From NCBI GenBank assembly GCA_965222695.1, contig OZ244967.1:3100001-3164000 (forward strand): DNA of 64,000 nucleotides. The letters are read 5' to 3'. Made by a program: the position numbers and the translations under genes. Positions 44,482 to 53,015 of this stretch are shown here, piece by piece. This DNA comes from UBA7957 sp965222695. GTDB lineage: Bacteria; Pseudomonadota; Gammaproteobacteria; Granulosicoccales; Granulosicoccaceae. The first letter of the stretch is position 1. Each line of letters starts with the position of its first letter. Below the pieces are notes generated by a model. That model was not told where the DNA came from and searched no databases. It saw nothing but the letters and a program-made list of their open reading frames with translations.

Positions 44482-45555
44482 ATGAAACTACAATACCCCC
44501 TCACCGACGTTCTTCTCATTATTGCGCTCACCGCCATGACTCTGGCCGTACTCTCCATCTATCCGAAATACCGAACCCTGCCCGATCAGCAGCTGAATAA
44601 TCATGACTTTTCCAAGAAATACGCCGGATGGGAAAAATCCGGCCCGCAACAGAATTTCAGCCTCACGCAAGACTATTTGCAATTATCCCAGTCTTCCACA
44701 AAACACAATACACGATTGATACAATATATTACCGGTGAAGAGCTGGCGGGTTCTTATCAACTTTCGGCTCACTTGCGGACGGAAAATCTGCTGCAGGGTG
44801 AAAAAGGGTGGCAAAGAGCCGGTTTGGTTCTTCTGCGATTTGACGAAACGGGAAAGCGGATTGCCAGCTACGACGTCATCAGCCTGGACGGAACCACACC
44901 CTGGGCTCAATATCGCCGCTTCATCGATATGCCCGGTCCGACAAAGAAAATTGCAGTGGTTGCCAGAATTCTGAACGCAAGCGGGGATTTCAGAATCAAG
45001 TCGATCGATATGTTTTCGGCCGAGAAGCAGAAGTGGTTTGAGACAATACGCTTATCAATTGCCGCGGTGTGGGCAGCCTTGTTTTTGTGGCTACTGTACC
45101 GAACGATTAAGTTCACAGGGCTGACAATTCCCTTGCTTGTAATAGGTACGCTGATTATTCTCGCTTTTGCAGGAACCCTGTTGCCGAAGGAATTGGTTGT
45201 CCGTGTCAATTCGCAAATCGCCGATTTGCTGCCTTCAGGTTTATCTGCCTTTTTACGTGACAGCATCAATGCTGTGCTGCCTGGTTATCTCACGCACACT
45301 CATCAGGAAATCAGTAAATTCGGACATTGGCTGATCTTTTTATTGATGGGGTTTCTGGCAGCCGCTTATTTTCGCAAAAGCTCGCTTCTGTTTTGCGCTC
45401 TGGCCGCGCTGAGCATCGCAGCGGCTACGGAAACGCTGCAGTTTCTGACCAATGCAAGGACGCCTCACGTCAACGATTTTCTCATCGACAGCGCAGGCCT
45501 GATCTGCGGCCTGATTCTGGCCGTGCCGATCAGAAGAATTCAGACCCGGGCCTGA
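44482..45555 (+). CDS. VanZ-like membrane protein with an extracytoplasmic beta domain
   Basis: The 357-residue protein has an N-terminal anchor (about 9-27) and a beta-rich extracytoplasmic part (about 40-185) that resembles a carbohydrate-binding module (ELAGSYQLSAHLRTENLLQG). Several C-terminal transmembrane segments follow. The last ones carry the VanZ pattern KFGHWLIFLLMGFLAA, ETLQFL and HVNDFLIDSAGLICG. VanZ-like proteins often occur in exopolysaccharide loci, with unknown biochemical role. It diverges from the glycosidase-like gene. Confidence 0.7.
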   Translation: MKLQYPLTDVLLIIALTAMTLAVLSIYPKYRTLPDQQLNNHDFSKKYAGWEKSGPQQNFSLTQDYLQLSQSSTKHNTRLIQYITGEELAGSYQLSAHLRTENLLQGEKGWQRAGLVLLRFDETGKRIASYDVISLDGTTPWAQYRRFIDMPGPTKKIAVVARILNASGDFRIKSIDMFSAEKQKWFETIRLSIAAVWAALFLWLLYRTIKFTGLTIPLLVIGTLIILAFAGTLLPKELVVRVNSQIADLLPSGLSAFLRDSINAVLPGYLTHTHQEISKFGHWLIFLLMGFLAAAYFRKSSLLFCALAALSIAAATETLQFLTNARTPHVNDFLIDSAGLICGLILAVPIRRIQTRA

Positions 45556-45595
45556 CTGCCGAAAAATCCTTTGGCACCCTGAGCAAGAGATCCTT

Positions 45596-46705
45596 ATGAA
45601 TACAGCAGAACGCAAACGCATTGCCATCGTCAGCCCCCACCACTGGACGGGCAGCTATGGAGGTGCCGAGTACCAGATCAGCCTGTTGATCGGAGAATTA
45701 AGCCGGCTTTATCCCCGGTATGAACTGCACTATCTGTGCAAAGCCTCCGATAATCATATCGTTGCGGATGACCATAGTATTCACGGTGTTGCCAAGGAAA
45801 AATGGTTCAGCAAGTACGGTACATTCTTTGACGCTCCAGGACTCTATCGACGACTGAAAAGCCTGCAGCCGCATTGTATTTATCAGCGCGTCGGTTGCAG
45901 CTATACCGGAGTCTGTGCCCATTATGCCAAGGCCCGTGGAATCAATATGATTTGGCATATTGCACACGATCTGGACGTCAGGCCTGCTCAACAGCCTTTG
46001 CTGATCAGAAAACCTCATCACTGGCTGGAAAAGAAAATCCTCGAATACGGCATTCGTCACTCCCCGATGATCGTGGCACAAAAACAATCACAAGCCGACG
46101 ATTTGAATCGCTATTACGGCCGCAAGGCCACAGCGGTTATAGCCAATTTCCAGCCGCTTCCGCAATTGGCCAAAGACCATACTTCGCAAATCCATGTCGT
46201 ATGGATATCCAATCACAAGCGGGAGAAAAATCCGGAGGTTTTTATCGATCTGGCCGAACAACTGGCTCCGCGTGTAAATGCCCGGTTCACTATGGCCGGC
46301 CGGCCGGCACCCACTCCCTGGGGGCAAGCCGTAGTCGAGCGCGCTCGACAGAGCCAGGCTATCAATTTCGTCGGCGAGTTAAAACAAGAGGATATCAATG
46401 ATCTTCTGGAAACTGCTCACCTAATGGTCAATACCAGTGACTTCGAAGGATTCCCGAATACCTTTATTCAGTCCTGGATGCGTGAAGTACCTGTGATCAG
46501 CCTGAATGTCGACCCAGATGGTGTTTTAACCAGGCATGGGACGGGAATACTCACCGGCAACAGTGAACGGTTGTTGGAGGCCACAGCCGAATTAATTCAG
46601 GACCGTGAAAAGCGAATCGAAATGGCAAAAAACGCGAGGCGATATTCCGAAAAGGCACACTCCTTGAAAAACGCCGCACAAGTGATTCGCCTCTTGATCA
46701 ATTAG
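45596..46705 (+). CDS. Glycosyltransferase family 4
   Basis: The 369-residue enzyme begins with RIAIVSPHHWTGSYGGAEYQ, the glycine-rich loop that starts the N-terminal domain. The C-terminal domain has VVWISNHKREKNPEVFIDLA and the donor motif SDFEGFPNTFIQSWMREVPV. It lies 40 nt after the VanZ-like gene on the same strand. Sugar specificity cannot be read from the sequence. Confidence 0.86.
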   Translation: MNTAERKRIAIVSPHHWTGSYGGAEYQISLLIGELSRLYPRYELHYLCKASDNHIVADDHSIHGVAKEKWFSKYGTFFDAPGLYRRLKSLQPHCIYQRVGCSYTGVCAHYAKARGINMIWHIAHDLDVRPAQQPLLIRKPHHWLEKKILEYGIRHSPMIVAQKQSQADDLNRYYGRKATAVIANFQPLPQLAKDHTSQIHVVWISNHKREKNPEVFIDLAEQLAPRVNARFTMAGRPAPTPWGQAVVERARQSQAINFVGELKQEDINDLLETAHLMVNTSDFEGFPNTFIQSWMREVPVISLNVDPDGVLTRHGTGILTGNSERLLEATAELIQDREKRIEMAKNARRYSEKAHSLKNAAQVIRLLIN

Positions 46706-46756
46706 TATACCGTAACACCCAAAAGACACATATAGACGTAGACGAACCGAGACAGC

Positions 46757-47731
46757 TCAGCTGTAACTGATCTTACTGAGTAAAGATTTATAGACAGAAA
46801 ACAGACTGGCACTGAACACGCGTGACCAGCTGAATTTTTCCCCCAAAGTGTTCAGCGCATCTTTATGATAGGCCCAAAACTCCGACCAGAATTCGCGGTA
46901 TTCGGGATCTTTAAATTTCAACAGCCGGAAACCGAGAAAACGGTAATAATTTTTCAGTTTTTCCGAAACCGCTTGCCGGTACTCCTGCTCGGAAAGCACA
47001 TTGCTGCCATACTTTTTCAGCATCATTAGGTCACACGGCATATAGGTCTGCATGCGCCTGGCATAAGTGCTGGTAGTCTCATTATGGCGACGGGTGAAAG
47101 TCAGTACCTGGTGAACAAAACCAAAATCGTACTCTTGCAGTATGGCATAACAGATTTCGGTATCAGCATGCAAATTGTCCGTATTATAAAACGCTTCACG
47201 ATTGAGCACCTGATCCGATCGGTACATGATGGAACTCGGCGAACCAAACATATCCGTACCGCCAAGAAACCGGCGCCTGATAATTTCACGGCCTTTGACG
47301 CAGGTACTTGGATAAGGCAGGCCATCCAAAGTGACGGTCGCTTCTTCCAGACGGTAAGAGCCGATGATTGCGACGCTGGGATTGTTGACAGCAAGATCCA
47401 CCATATCAATCAAACAATTCGGAAACAGCCAATCGTCCGCATGTACAACCTTGCAGTACTGGCTGTCCGGACTGATCAGGGTCATTGACCGGTTCCAGTT
47501 TTCGATTTGTGGAACGGTTACCGGATTGGTATGAATCTTTATCCGGGAATCTTTATCTGCGTAGGACCGGGCAATCTTCAGCGAGTCGTCTTCGCTGCAG
47601 TTATCGAGAATGATCAATTCCCAGTTTTGATAAACCTGTGCCAGAACACTTTCAATACATTGTGCCAGATAGGATTGCCCGTTATAAACAGGCGTAACAA
47701 CGCTAACCAGAGGCTGTTTGTCATTCACCAT
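46757..47731 (-). CDS. Glycosyltransferase family 2
   Basis: From the ATG at 47731 the protein has 324 residues; an upstream TTG overlaps the preceding gene. It has the GT-A opening VSVVTPVYNGQSYLAQCIES, LDNCSEDDS, and a metal-binding DD in VHADDWLFPNCLID (about 98-111). It would be an inverting transferase acting on a lipid-linked glycan. It follows the acyltransferase gene by a few bases, so the two are co-transcribed. Confidence 0.88.
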   Translation of the reverse strand: MVNDKQPLVSVVTPVYNGQSYLAQCIESVLAQVYQNWELIILDNCSEDDSLKIARSYADKDSRIKIHTNPVTVPQIENWNRSMTLISPDSQYCKVVHADDWLFPNCLIDMVDLAVNNPSVAIIGSYRLEEATVTLDGLPYPSTCVKGREIIRRRFLGGTDMFGSPSSIMYRSDQVLNREAFYNTDNLHADTEICYAILQEYDFGFVHQVLTFTRRHNETTSTYARRMQTYMPCDLMMLKKYGSNVLSEQEYRQAVSEKLKNYYRFLGFRLLKFKDPEYREFWSEFWAYHKDALNTLGEKFSWSRVFSASLFSVYKSLLSKISYS

Positions 47732-47733
47732 GT

Positions 47734-48408
47734 TCAAGCCGCCAAATTTTCGCGCATACCAATAACCTTTGCGGGGATGCCTGCCGCTATGGCCCCGGGA
47801 GGCACATCCTGCAGTACGACTGCACCGGCGCCGATGACAGCGCCCTTGCCGATTTTAACGCCGTCAAGCACCACAACCCCATAGCTCAACCAGACATCGT
47901 CCTCGATGATAATACCACCTTTACTCGACAAAGCCTGTTCCATAATCGGCATATTCGCAGCAAAACCGTGATTATAAGGGTAAAACGCACAATTCGGAGC
48001 TATCTGTACCGCATCACCGATGATCAGGTCACCCAGGTAGGCCGACAATTGGCATCGTGGTTGAATATGGGTATTACGACCTATAAGCACGCTGCCGTTC
48101 TGACCGGTTTCTATAACACAAGCCTGATTAACACTCGAACCGTCGCCAAGGGCAATTTTTCCTTCACCCTCGTTTTGATACAGAACCACGTCGTCACCGA
48201 TAAAACTGTGTTTGCCCAGATGGATCCGTTCACCGGCAATCTTTGCAGAAAATGACACATACCCCTTGTCGTTCATTCTTGCCAGTACCCGCGCACCCTT
48301 GTAGGGCGGAGCTGCCCAGGCAGCAAGTGCAAAGGCCATGCGGCCAGCCGGTGACATGCCTGCAAACCGCAAGCATATTCTTGCCCATCGTTGCTGTAGC
48401 CCGTTCAC
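47734..48408 (-). CDS. Hexapeptide-repeat acyltransferase
   Basis: The 224-residue protein has a run of left-handed beta-helix hexapeptides from about residue 60 to 215. It ends in the CoA-binding GVVVLDGVKIGKGAVIGAGA and AIAAGIPAKVIG motifs of the LbH acetyltransferase family. A likely role is O-acetylation of a sugar in the polysaccharide. It starts at GTG, 27 nt after the SGNH lipoprotein stop. Confidence 0.85.
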   Translation of the reverse strand: MNGLQQRWARICLRFAGMSPAGRMAFALAAWAAPPYKGARVLARMNDKGYVSFSAKIAGERIHLGKHSFIGDDVVLYQNEGEGKIALGDGSSVNQACVIETGQNGSVLIGRNTHIQPRCQLSAYLGDLIIGDAVQIAPNCAFYPYNHGFAANMPIMEQALSSKGGIIIEDDVWLSYGVVVLDGVKIGKGAVIGAGAVVLQDVPPGAIAAGIPAKVIGMRENLAA

Positions 48409-48435
48409 TATGTATTACCCGCCGGTTTTCAGCCC

Positions 48436-49845
48436 TTAATTACATTTTGCAATAGCCGAAGCATTGTCAATCGAGTCCTTCCAGCCTTCAGCCATAGCCT
48501 GGTATCCTGAAGGCGTTAAGTGGGTTTTGTCAAACGGATCCAGCAAACTTGAGGGAACCGCGCTGTACATATCAACCAGAACCAGGTTATCACCCTGCGA
48601 GATCCGGTTGTTTACCAAGCCCTGCACATTGCTGTTATAGGTTTCCACGTTATTGTTGGGATTAGGATCATCGTTGCCGCGCTCACCCTTGTCGATGATT
48701 TTCGCCACCATGGTTGTGACCGATGCGCTATTGTCGCTTTCCCACCGGTCAATTTCATCGAGTATACGTTCCATGAAGACGCTGGAGGTGCGGACATTGA
48801 CATTATTCGTCCCTGCATGCAGCAGAATCAGGTCGGCGGGATTTGAGCTGAGCCACCGATAAACCCCATCAGTATTAGGGTTAAATTCGTTGGAATTGCT
48901 GCCGTTCGGGTCAGCGATTCCGGATATCTCAGCGTCGGTGTAACCTGGGTGTCCTTGGTGCTGAAAATCGGCGAAAGAGGCAAATCCCGCGTCCGTCTGA
49001 CTACCGACGAAATCAAAGCTGTATCCACTGTTATTGAGTAGATCGAAAAGCCGCTTTCTGTAACCTGTGCGAATATTCATGGCCGGCGTATCGAGGTCGG
49101 GATTACCGGAAGCATCCGAGTCACTTTCAACACCTTCGGTCAAGGAGTCCCCGAGCGGCATCACACGGACCGGAACTACTGCGATATCATAGTTCACTTC
49201 AGACGATCCGCCGAATCGATCAGTGATTCTCACTTTAAAGGTGTCAAGGCCTCTGGTGCCGTTGGAGTGTGTGTATGTCACCTCGCCTGTATCAGCATCC
49301 ATGGGGCCAAGCGTACCCCTGATGGGTTGTTCGGATACCGTGAAATTCATCCCGTCATCCTCGCCGACATTATTTTGAAAAATTTTAAAAGTTGTACCTG
49401 ACGAAGCAGAATCAACATTGTATTCGGTACAACCCGAGGTCTGTGGGACTGTAAAAATTGATACTGATGCGAGGACTTTGTCGCCATCCTTATCGACCGC
49501 ACGATAGGTGAATCCGTCCGTACTGACACCTGATCCTGGCGTATAGGTAAAGGATCCGTCGGCATTGAGGGTGAGCGAACTCGCACTGTTGACGCCGGAT
49601 GCGAGCTCGACAGACTGAAAATCACTGCCATCGTTCGCCAGCACACCGTCGGCAGCCGAAACGGATACGCCGGAAGATTTTGCAAAAGCATAACGGTCAT
49701 CAGATACCTGATCCGCATTGTCGTCACCTCCGCCGCCACCGCTGCAAGCTGTCAGCATGAGTGCACAGCACGCGGCCAAGAGCCCTAGTCTCGGTGTTGC
49801 CGCAAAACGAATTAGCCGATCGAGTTTCTTACAACTTGTCTTCAC
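48436..49845 (-). CDS. SGNH/GDSL hydrolase lipoprotein with Ig/cadherin-like domains
   Basis: The GTG at 49845, with GGGAG upstream, gives 469 residues. A lipobox LTAC places the lipidated cysteine at C34, followed by a glycine run. Two beta-sandwich repeats of the VCBS/cadherin-like type lie between about 50 and 225 (LNADGSFTYTPGSGVSTDGF, then DADTGEVTYTHSNGTRGLDT). The catalytic domain then starts with VMPLGDSLTEG (Ser about 234) and includes LLHAGTNNVN and DKTHLTPSGYQAMA. It is probably a surface esterase, possibly removing acetyl groups from the neighbouring polysaccharide; the substrate is inferred. Confidence 0.83.
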   Translation of the reverse strand: MKTSCKKLDRLIRFAATPRLGLLAACCALMLTACSGGGGGDDNADQVSDDRYAFAKSSGVSVSAADGVLANDGSDFQSVELASGVNSASSLTLNADGSFTYTPGSGVSTDGFTYRAVDKDGDKVLASVSIFTVPQTSGCTEYNVDSASSGTTFKIFQNNVGEDDGMNFTVSEQPIRGTLGPMDADTGEVTYTHSNGTRGLDTFKVRITDRFGGSSEVNYDIAVVPVRVMPLGDSLTEGVESDSDASGNPDLDTPAMNIRTGYRKRLFDLLNNSGYSFDFVGSQTDAGFASFADFQHQGHPGYTDAEISGIADPNGSNSNEFNPNTDGVYRWLSSNPADLILLHAGTNNVNVRTSSVFMERILDEIDRWESDNSASVTTMVAKIIDKGERGNDDPNPNNNVETYNSNVQGLVNNRISQGDNLVLVDMYSAVPSSLLDPFDKTHLTPSGYQAMAEGWKDSIDNASAIAKCN

Positions 49846-50044
49846 TACCTTTCTCCCACCGCTCCGGTGACAACTCAAATCGATGATTTGCAGGCCGAAC
49901 AGTGTATAAAAATCAAATACTTAGTGCTTAGATGACTGTCGATAACGGGGCCCTGAAGCACAAGGTGATACCCCTTAGCCTGTATACAAGCCATCTCACA
50001 ATAAATCGGCAATGAGGCAGAAGTCCTTAATTATTAACGCCTTA

Positions 50045-50179
50045 GAGCCTGAAAAAGATCTTTGCGGCGGCAACGCTATTTTGGAATTAGTGTTAACAGG
50101 CCCTAATGGGACTCTACGCAACAATAATCCGGCAATATTCAGTGAACCTGCGCCCGGTGGAATGATCTTGAATAGGCTC
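50045..50179. repeat. MITE-like segment with terminal inverted repeats
   Basis: GAGCCT-N4-AAGATC at 50045-50060 is inverted as GATCTTGAATAGGCTC at 50164-50179, giving a 135-bp unit with imperfect 16-bp ends. A related single end, GAGCCTGTTCAAGAT, lies at 39518-39532 between two convergent genes. No transposase is present, so this may be an IS remnant. No clear target duplication was seen. Confidence 0.45.
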
Positions 50180-50297
50180 CTGATTGCACTTTGATGTCCC
50201 GGAACCCTGCCGTTAGGACCGATTCAGGATGTATGTATACTCGATTGAGTTTAGTCGATGATAATCGCTATTTGCAGTTTATCTGCAGGAATTTCAA

Positions 50298-50325
50298 GAG
50301 GTCCGCTTAGCGCTAACCGGACCTC
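50298..50325 (-). terminator. Hairpin downstream of the DoxX gene
   Basis: GAGGTCCG pairs with CGGACCTC (50298-50305 with 50318-50325), and the inner TTAG/CTAA extends the stem. On the minus strand it is followed by TTGAAATT, a weak T tract. It lies 85 nt after the DoxX stop and could end the bufferin operon transcript. Confidence 0.5.
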
Positions 50326-50409
50326 GGAGAGATTGCAACGATGATATAGGGATGCCGGCGATTTCCGAACAAGAGTCAGTAGCTCAAACTCACAGCTGAC
50401 TCCATGGAA

Positions 50410-50871
50410 TCAATAGCGTTCCCAAAAATTCCAACGCCGTTTCAGTAACTCGTCCAGCGAAATTTTACCGGGCCCGTGAGCCAGAGACGCCAGCAATAAC
50501 AATCCCCAAAGGATGTGCTGTACAAGACCGGCATCGTTTAATCCAGGATATGAAATCACTGCAATAATGTTAAAGACGAATAATACAAAAGCGGAAAACC
50601 GGCCGAGCAATCCAAGCACCAATAGCACAGGAAAGAATAACTCAGTGAAGGTTCCCATTGCCGCGGCAACCTGGGGAGACAGCAAAGGAACGCTGTATTC
50701 GTTCTCAAAAAGCCACAGCGTGGTATCCCAGCTTTGATATTTGTTCACGCCCGATTTCCAGAAAACATTGGCCACGTATAAACGTATTGCCAAATCGCTT
50801 ATGGGTTGAACCATGTCCAACAAACGGGCGAAAAAAGCATAAGGCTTGGAAATTACTGATAATGCAGACAC
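50410..50871 (-). CDS. DoxX family membrane protein of the bufferin locus
   Basis: The 153-residue protein has about four transmembrane segments and DoxX features: RLYVANVFWKSGVNKYQSW near residue 30 and GLLGRFSAFVLFVFNIIAVI near 90. It starts at GTG behind GGAGG. DoxX proteins are frequent last genes of bufferin-type operons, where their exact function is unknown; a redox or membrane role is suspected. It lies 66 nt after the DUF2063 gene and probably shares its transcript. Confidence 0.82.
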   Translation of the reverse strand: MSALSVISKPYAFFARLLDMVQPISDLAIRLYVANVFWKSGVNKYQSWDTTLWLFENEYSVPLLSPQVAAAMGTFTELFFPVLLVLGLLGRFSAFVLFVFNIIAVISYPGLNDAGLVQHILWGLLLLASLAHGPGKISLDELLKRRWNFWERY

Positions 50872-50937
50872 GGGAATACCTCCTGAATAGATTTATAATT
50901 TTAGATGTAACCCTTACAGAACTAGTACTCTGTCAAC

Positions 50938-51720
50938 CTAATTAACGCTGACATCGGTAAATAGTGCGCGCGCGAAATTATTGTTCAACACCGCAGGCAA
51001 GTCGAATTCCTTATCATGCTCAAACGCGACACTTGTCGCGAACTCCAGTTGCCGGCCATCATTTAACGCCTGCAAAAAATAATATTCTCCGGGCGATATA
51101 GAATATATGACAACTTCCAACTCCGAACGAAATAGAATAATAAACTCCGGACCGCACTCGGAATTGAGGGTCACATCTTCATCACCGGTGTTATTTTCGT
51201 CTGTGCAATACTGCCATATATGAAAAATGGAAAAATCCGAGTTCAGAAATCTCAACGACGGTAACAACTGAAAATTTAAGCGACCATATTCTTCGGGATT
51301 AAACCGGTTTAATAGACTTGCATCGATCTGTCTCGCATCAGCAGCGTGGAAGACACAATGCCATAACCAGTCCAGGGCTGCTATATCCGGCAAATAGGCA
51401 TGCTTTTCCAACTGAGGAACACTTTTTAAGAACCGGGGAAATGCATTGCCAAATTCATGTAAGTTTCCGTCCGTGGAAGGGTGTTTCACTATATACTCAT
51501 GCGCAATATAATCGAAAAACCCTTTTCCGGTCAGTTTATCTACGGACCGATACACCGCGCGCAAGGCATCCGTAAGACTGATAAAATAATTATTTCTATA
51601 CACTTGCAGCAATGCATCGGCGCTGAATTTCTCGGGCTTGATTGTGCCTCGAAGCAGCTTAAGTTCGTCCTGAACCAGATCAGATACAAAACCTGCCTGC
51701 AAATCATGCAGCGTCAGCAC
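50938..51720 (-). CDS. bufC: DUF2063 partner protein of the MNIO enzyme (BufC type)
   Basis: The 260-residue protein has the DUF2063 N-terminal pattern VYRNNYFISLTDALRAVYRS, then EYIVKHPSTDGNLHEFGNAF and AYLPDIAALDWLWH. In this family such proteins bind the precursor leader and present it to the DUF692 oxidase. It starts at GTG and overlaps the bufB gene by 17 nt, which suggests translational coupling and a complex. The function is by family and context. Confidence 0.86.
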   Translation of the reverse strand: MLTLHDLQAGFVSDLVQDELKLLRGTIKPEKFSADALLQVYRNNYFISLTDALRAVYRSVDKLTGKGFFDYIAHEYIVKHPSTDGNLHEFGNAFPRFLKSVPQLEKHAYLPDIAALDWLWHCVFHAADARQIDASLLNRFNPEEYGRLNFQLLPSLRFLNSDFSIFHIWQYCTDENNTGDEDVTLNSECGPEFIILFRSELEVVIYSISPGEYYFLQALNDGRQLEFATSVAFEHDKEFDLPAVLNNNFARALFTDVSVN

Positions 51721-52573
51721 GGCTGCGCTCCATGATATGTTTCGCTCTATCGGCCTCTGAAAGTAAAACGTCTAACTCCGGCACGGATGAGTCCCATTCG
51801 ATCAACACCGGGATATCGGCGTTTTTGGCGATATAGTATTCAAAAAGCTTCCACACCGCATCACACACCTTAGAACCGTGATCGTCTATCAGAATCTGTC
51901 TGTTTTCGACAGTATTGACCGCATGGCCTGCCAGGTGGATTTCTCCAACAAACGTGGTCGGCACTTTGTCAAGATAGATCAAAGGATCAAATCCGTGATT
52001 TATCGCGCTGACATAGACATTGTTGATATCAAACAGTAATCCGCAACCGGTGTTTTCGGCGATGGCGACAAAAAATTCCCACTCGGGTATGGTTGAATGC
52101 TGGTAAGAAAGATAACTGGAAGGGTTTTCGATCAGAATTTTTCTTTCTAGAAATTCCTGTGTTTGCCTGACCTTTCCACAAAAGTGATCCAGTGCTTCCT
52201 CCGTGTAAGGCAAGGGCAGGAGATCATTCATATGCTGTCCGTCAAATGATCCCCAGCTGAGATGCTCGGAAACCAAATCCGGGCTAAATCGTTCAATCAG
52301 GGATTTCAGTTTTGTTAAATGCCGGGTATCTATCGGATCAACACTGCCTATAGATAATCCGACTCCGTGCAAACTCAGCGGATAAATTTCCCTAAGCTTG
52401 CTGAGATAGTACAGTGGTGGTCCTCCGTCTCCAAAATAGTTTTCCGGGTGAACTTCCAGCCATCCTACATCCGGTTGTCTTTCAAGTATGTCGACATAGT
52501 GCTGGCTACGAAGACCGATCCCGGCGGTAGCCGGGATCTTTTGGGGTAGCGCTTGTGTTATTGCTTTTATCAT
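51704..52573 (-). CDS. bufB: DUF692 multinuclear non-heme iron oxidase (MNIO, BufB type)
   Basis: From the ATG at 52573 the enzyme has 289 residues; a longer upstream frame would enter the precursor gene. The TIM-barrel metal ligands expected of MNIO enzymes are visible: H69 in LHGVGLS, E103-H104 in SEHLSW, E149 in IEN, D182 in FDINNVYVSA, H193 in NHG, H213 in EIHLAGH, and E259 in LIEWD. These enzymes convert cysteines in precursor peptides into thiooxazole or related groups using oxygen. It is 13 nt downstream of the precursor gene. Confidence 0.92.
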   Translation of the reverse strand: MIKAITQALPQKIPATAGIGLRSQHYVDILERQPDVGWLEVHPENYFGDGGPPLYYLSKLREIYPLSLHGVGLSIGSVDPIDTRHLTKLKSLIERFSPDLVSEHLSWGSFDGQHMNDLLPLPYTEEALDHFCGKVRQTQEFLERKILIENPSSYLSYQHSTIPEWEFFVAIAENTGCGLLFDINNVYVSAINHGFDPLIYLDKVPTTFVGEIHLAGHAVNTVENRQILIDDHGSKVCDAVWKLFEYYIAKNADIPVLIEWDSSVPELDVLLSEADRAKHIMERSRADAA

Positions 52574-52586
52574 TGATGTGCCGGGC

Positions 52587-52853
52587 TCAGCTGGATGACA
52601 GGTTTCCACCGACCACTTTTTCACACAATCCTTCAGGGACTAAAACCCATGCATCCTTTTGTCCGTCCTGGGTTGAGGTGCCGGCGCATGCGCTGTTGGC
52701 GGTTTGACAATCATTTTTGCCGGCTTTTACTATACCATAGCATTTTTCCATACCCTCTTCTTCAGCAAACGCGCTTTGTGACGCTGCTGCTGTGAGTCCG
52801 AGTGCGACCAGGCTGCCAATTGCTGCTGTAACTGCAGGGTTTCTTTTATTCAT
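52587..52853 (-). CDS. bufA: DUF2282 bufferin-type precursor peptide (BufA)
   Basis: The 88-residue precursor has a Sec signal (1-30, ending SAFA), then EEEGMEKCYGIVKAGKNDCQ and a tail with WVLVPEGLC and VVGGNL. Four cysteines (C38, C49, C56, C77) match the DUF2282 pattern, in which two central cysteines are modified by the MNIO enzyme and the outer two form a disulfide. The modified protein is exported and binds copper. GGAG lies eight bases before the ATG. It is the first gene of the locus. Confidence 0.92.
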   Translation of the reverse strand: MNKRNPAVTAAIGSLVALGLTAAASQSAFAEEEGMEKCYGIVKAGKNDCQTANSACAGTSTQDGQKDAWVLVPEGLCEKVVGGNLSSS

Positions 52854-52931
52854 ATAAATGCTCCGTAAAATTTAATCAACTAGTGCACCGTATCAACACG
52901 TTGAATACGTATATCATCCGGTTGCAGCGCT

Positions 52932-52959
52932 TTTGTCTGCCTGATGCCGGCAAAGTTCC
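52932..52959 (-). promoter_or_regulatory. Candidate ECF-sigma promoter of the bufferin operon
   Basis: On the minus strand GGAACTT (52953-52959) is followed after 15 nt by GACAAA (52932-52937). This resembles the sigma-E group -35 GGAACTT and -10 GTCAAA. It lies about 80 nt upstream of the bufA start, in the 162-nt gap after the cardiolipin-synthase gene. Several known bufferin operons are under an ECF sigma factor. No sigma gene is in this window, so the call is tentative. Confidence 0.42.
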
Positions 52960-53015
52960 CAACAGGCTCAAAAAAAATTCTTTTTGCTCCAACGTCTTTT
53001 ACCGAAGGTCCACAT

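Larger units (their letters stand above)
49846..50409. other. Non-coding stretch with degenerate repeats
   Basis: No credible gene is present. It contains a MITE-like segment (50045-50179), a possible diverged copy of a dispersed repeat near 50107-50155, and a hairpin downstream of the DoxX gene (50298-50325). The upstream part must hold the promoter for the SGNH lipoprotein, but no clear hexamers were found. Confidence 0.6.

Noticed and set aside
50012..50194. Small plus-strand frame of 60 codons in the 564-nt gap.
   Set aside because: It spans the MITE-like repeat, has no good ribosome site, and its sequence has no recognisable features.
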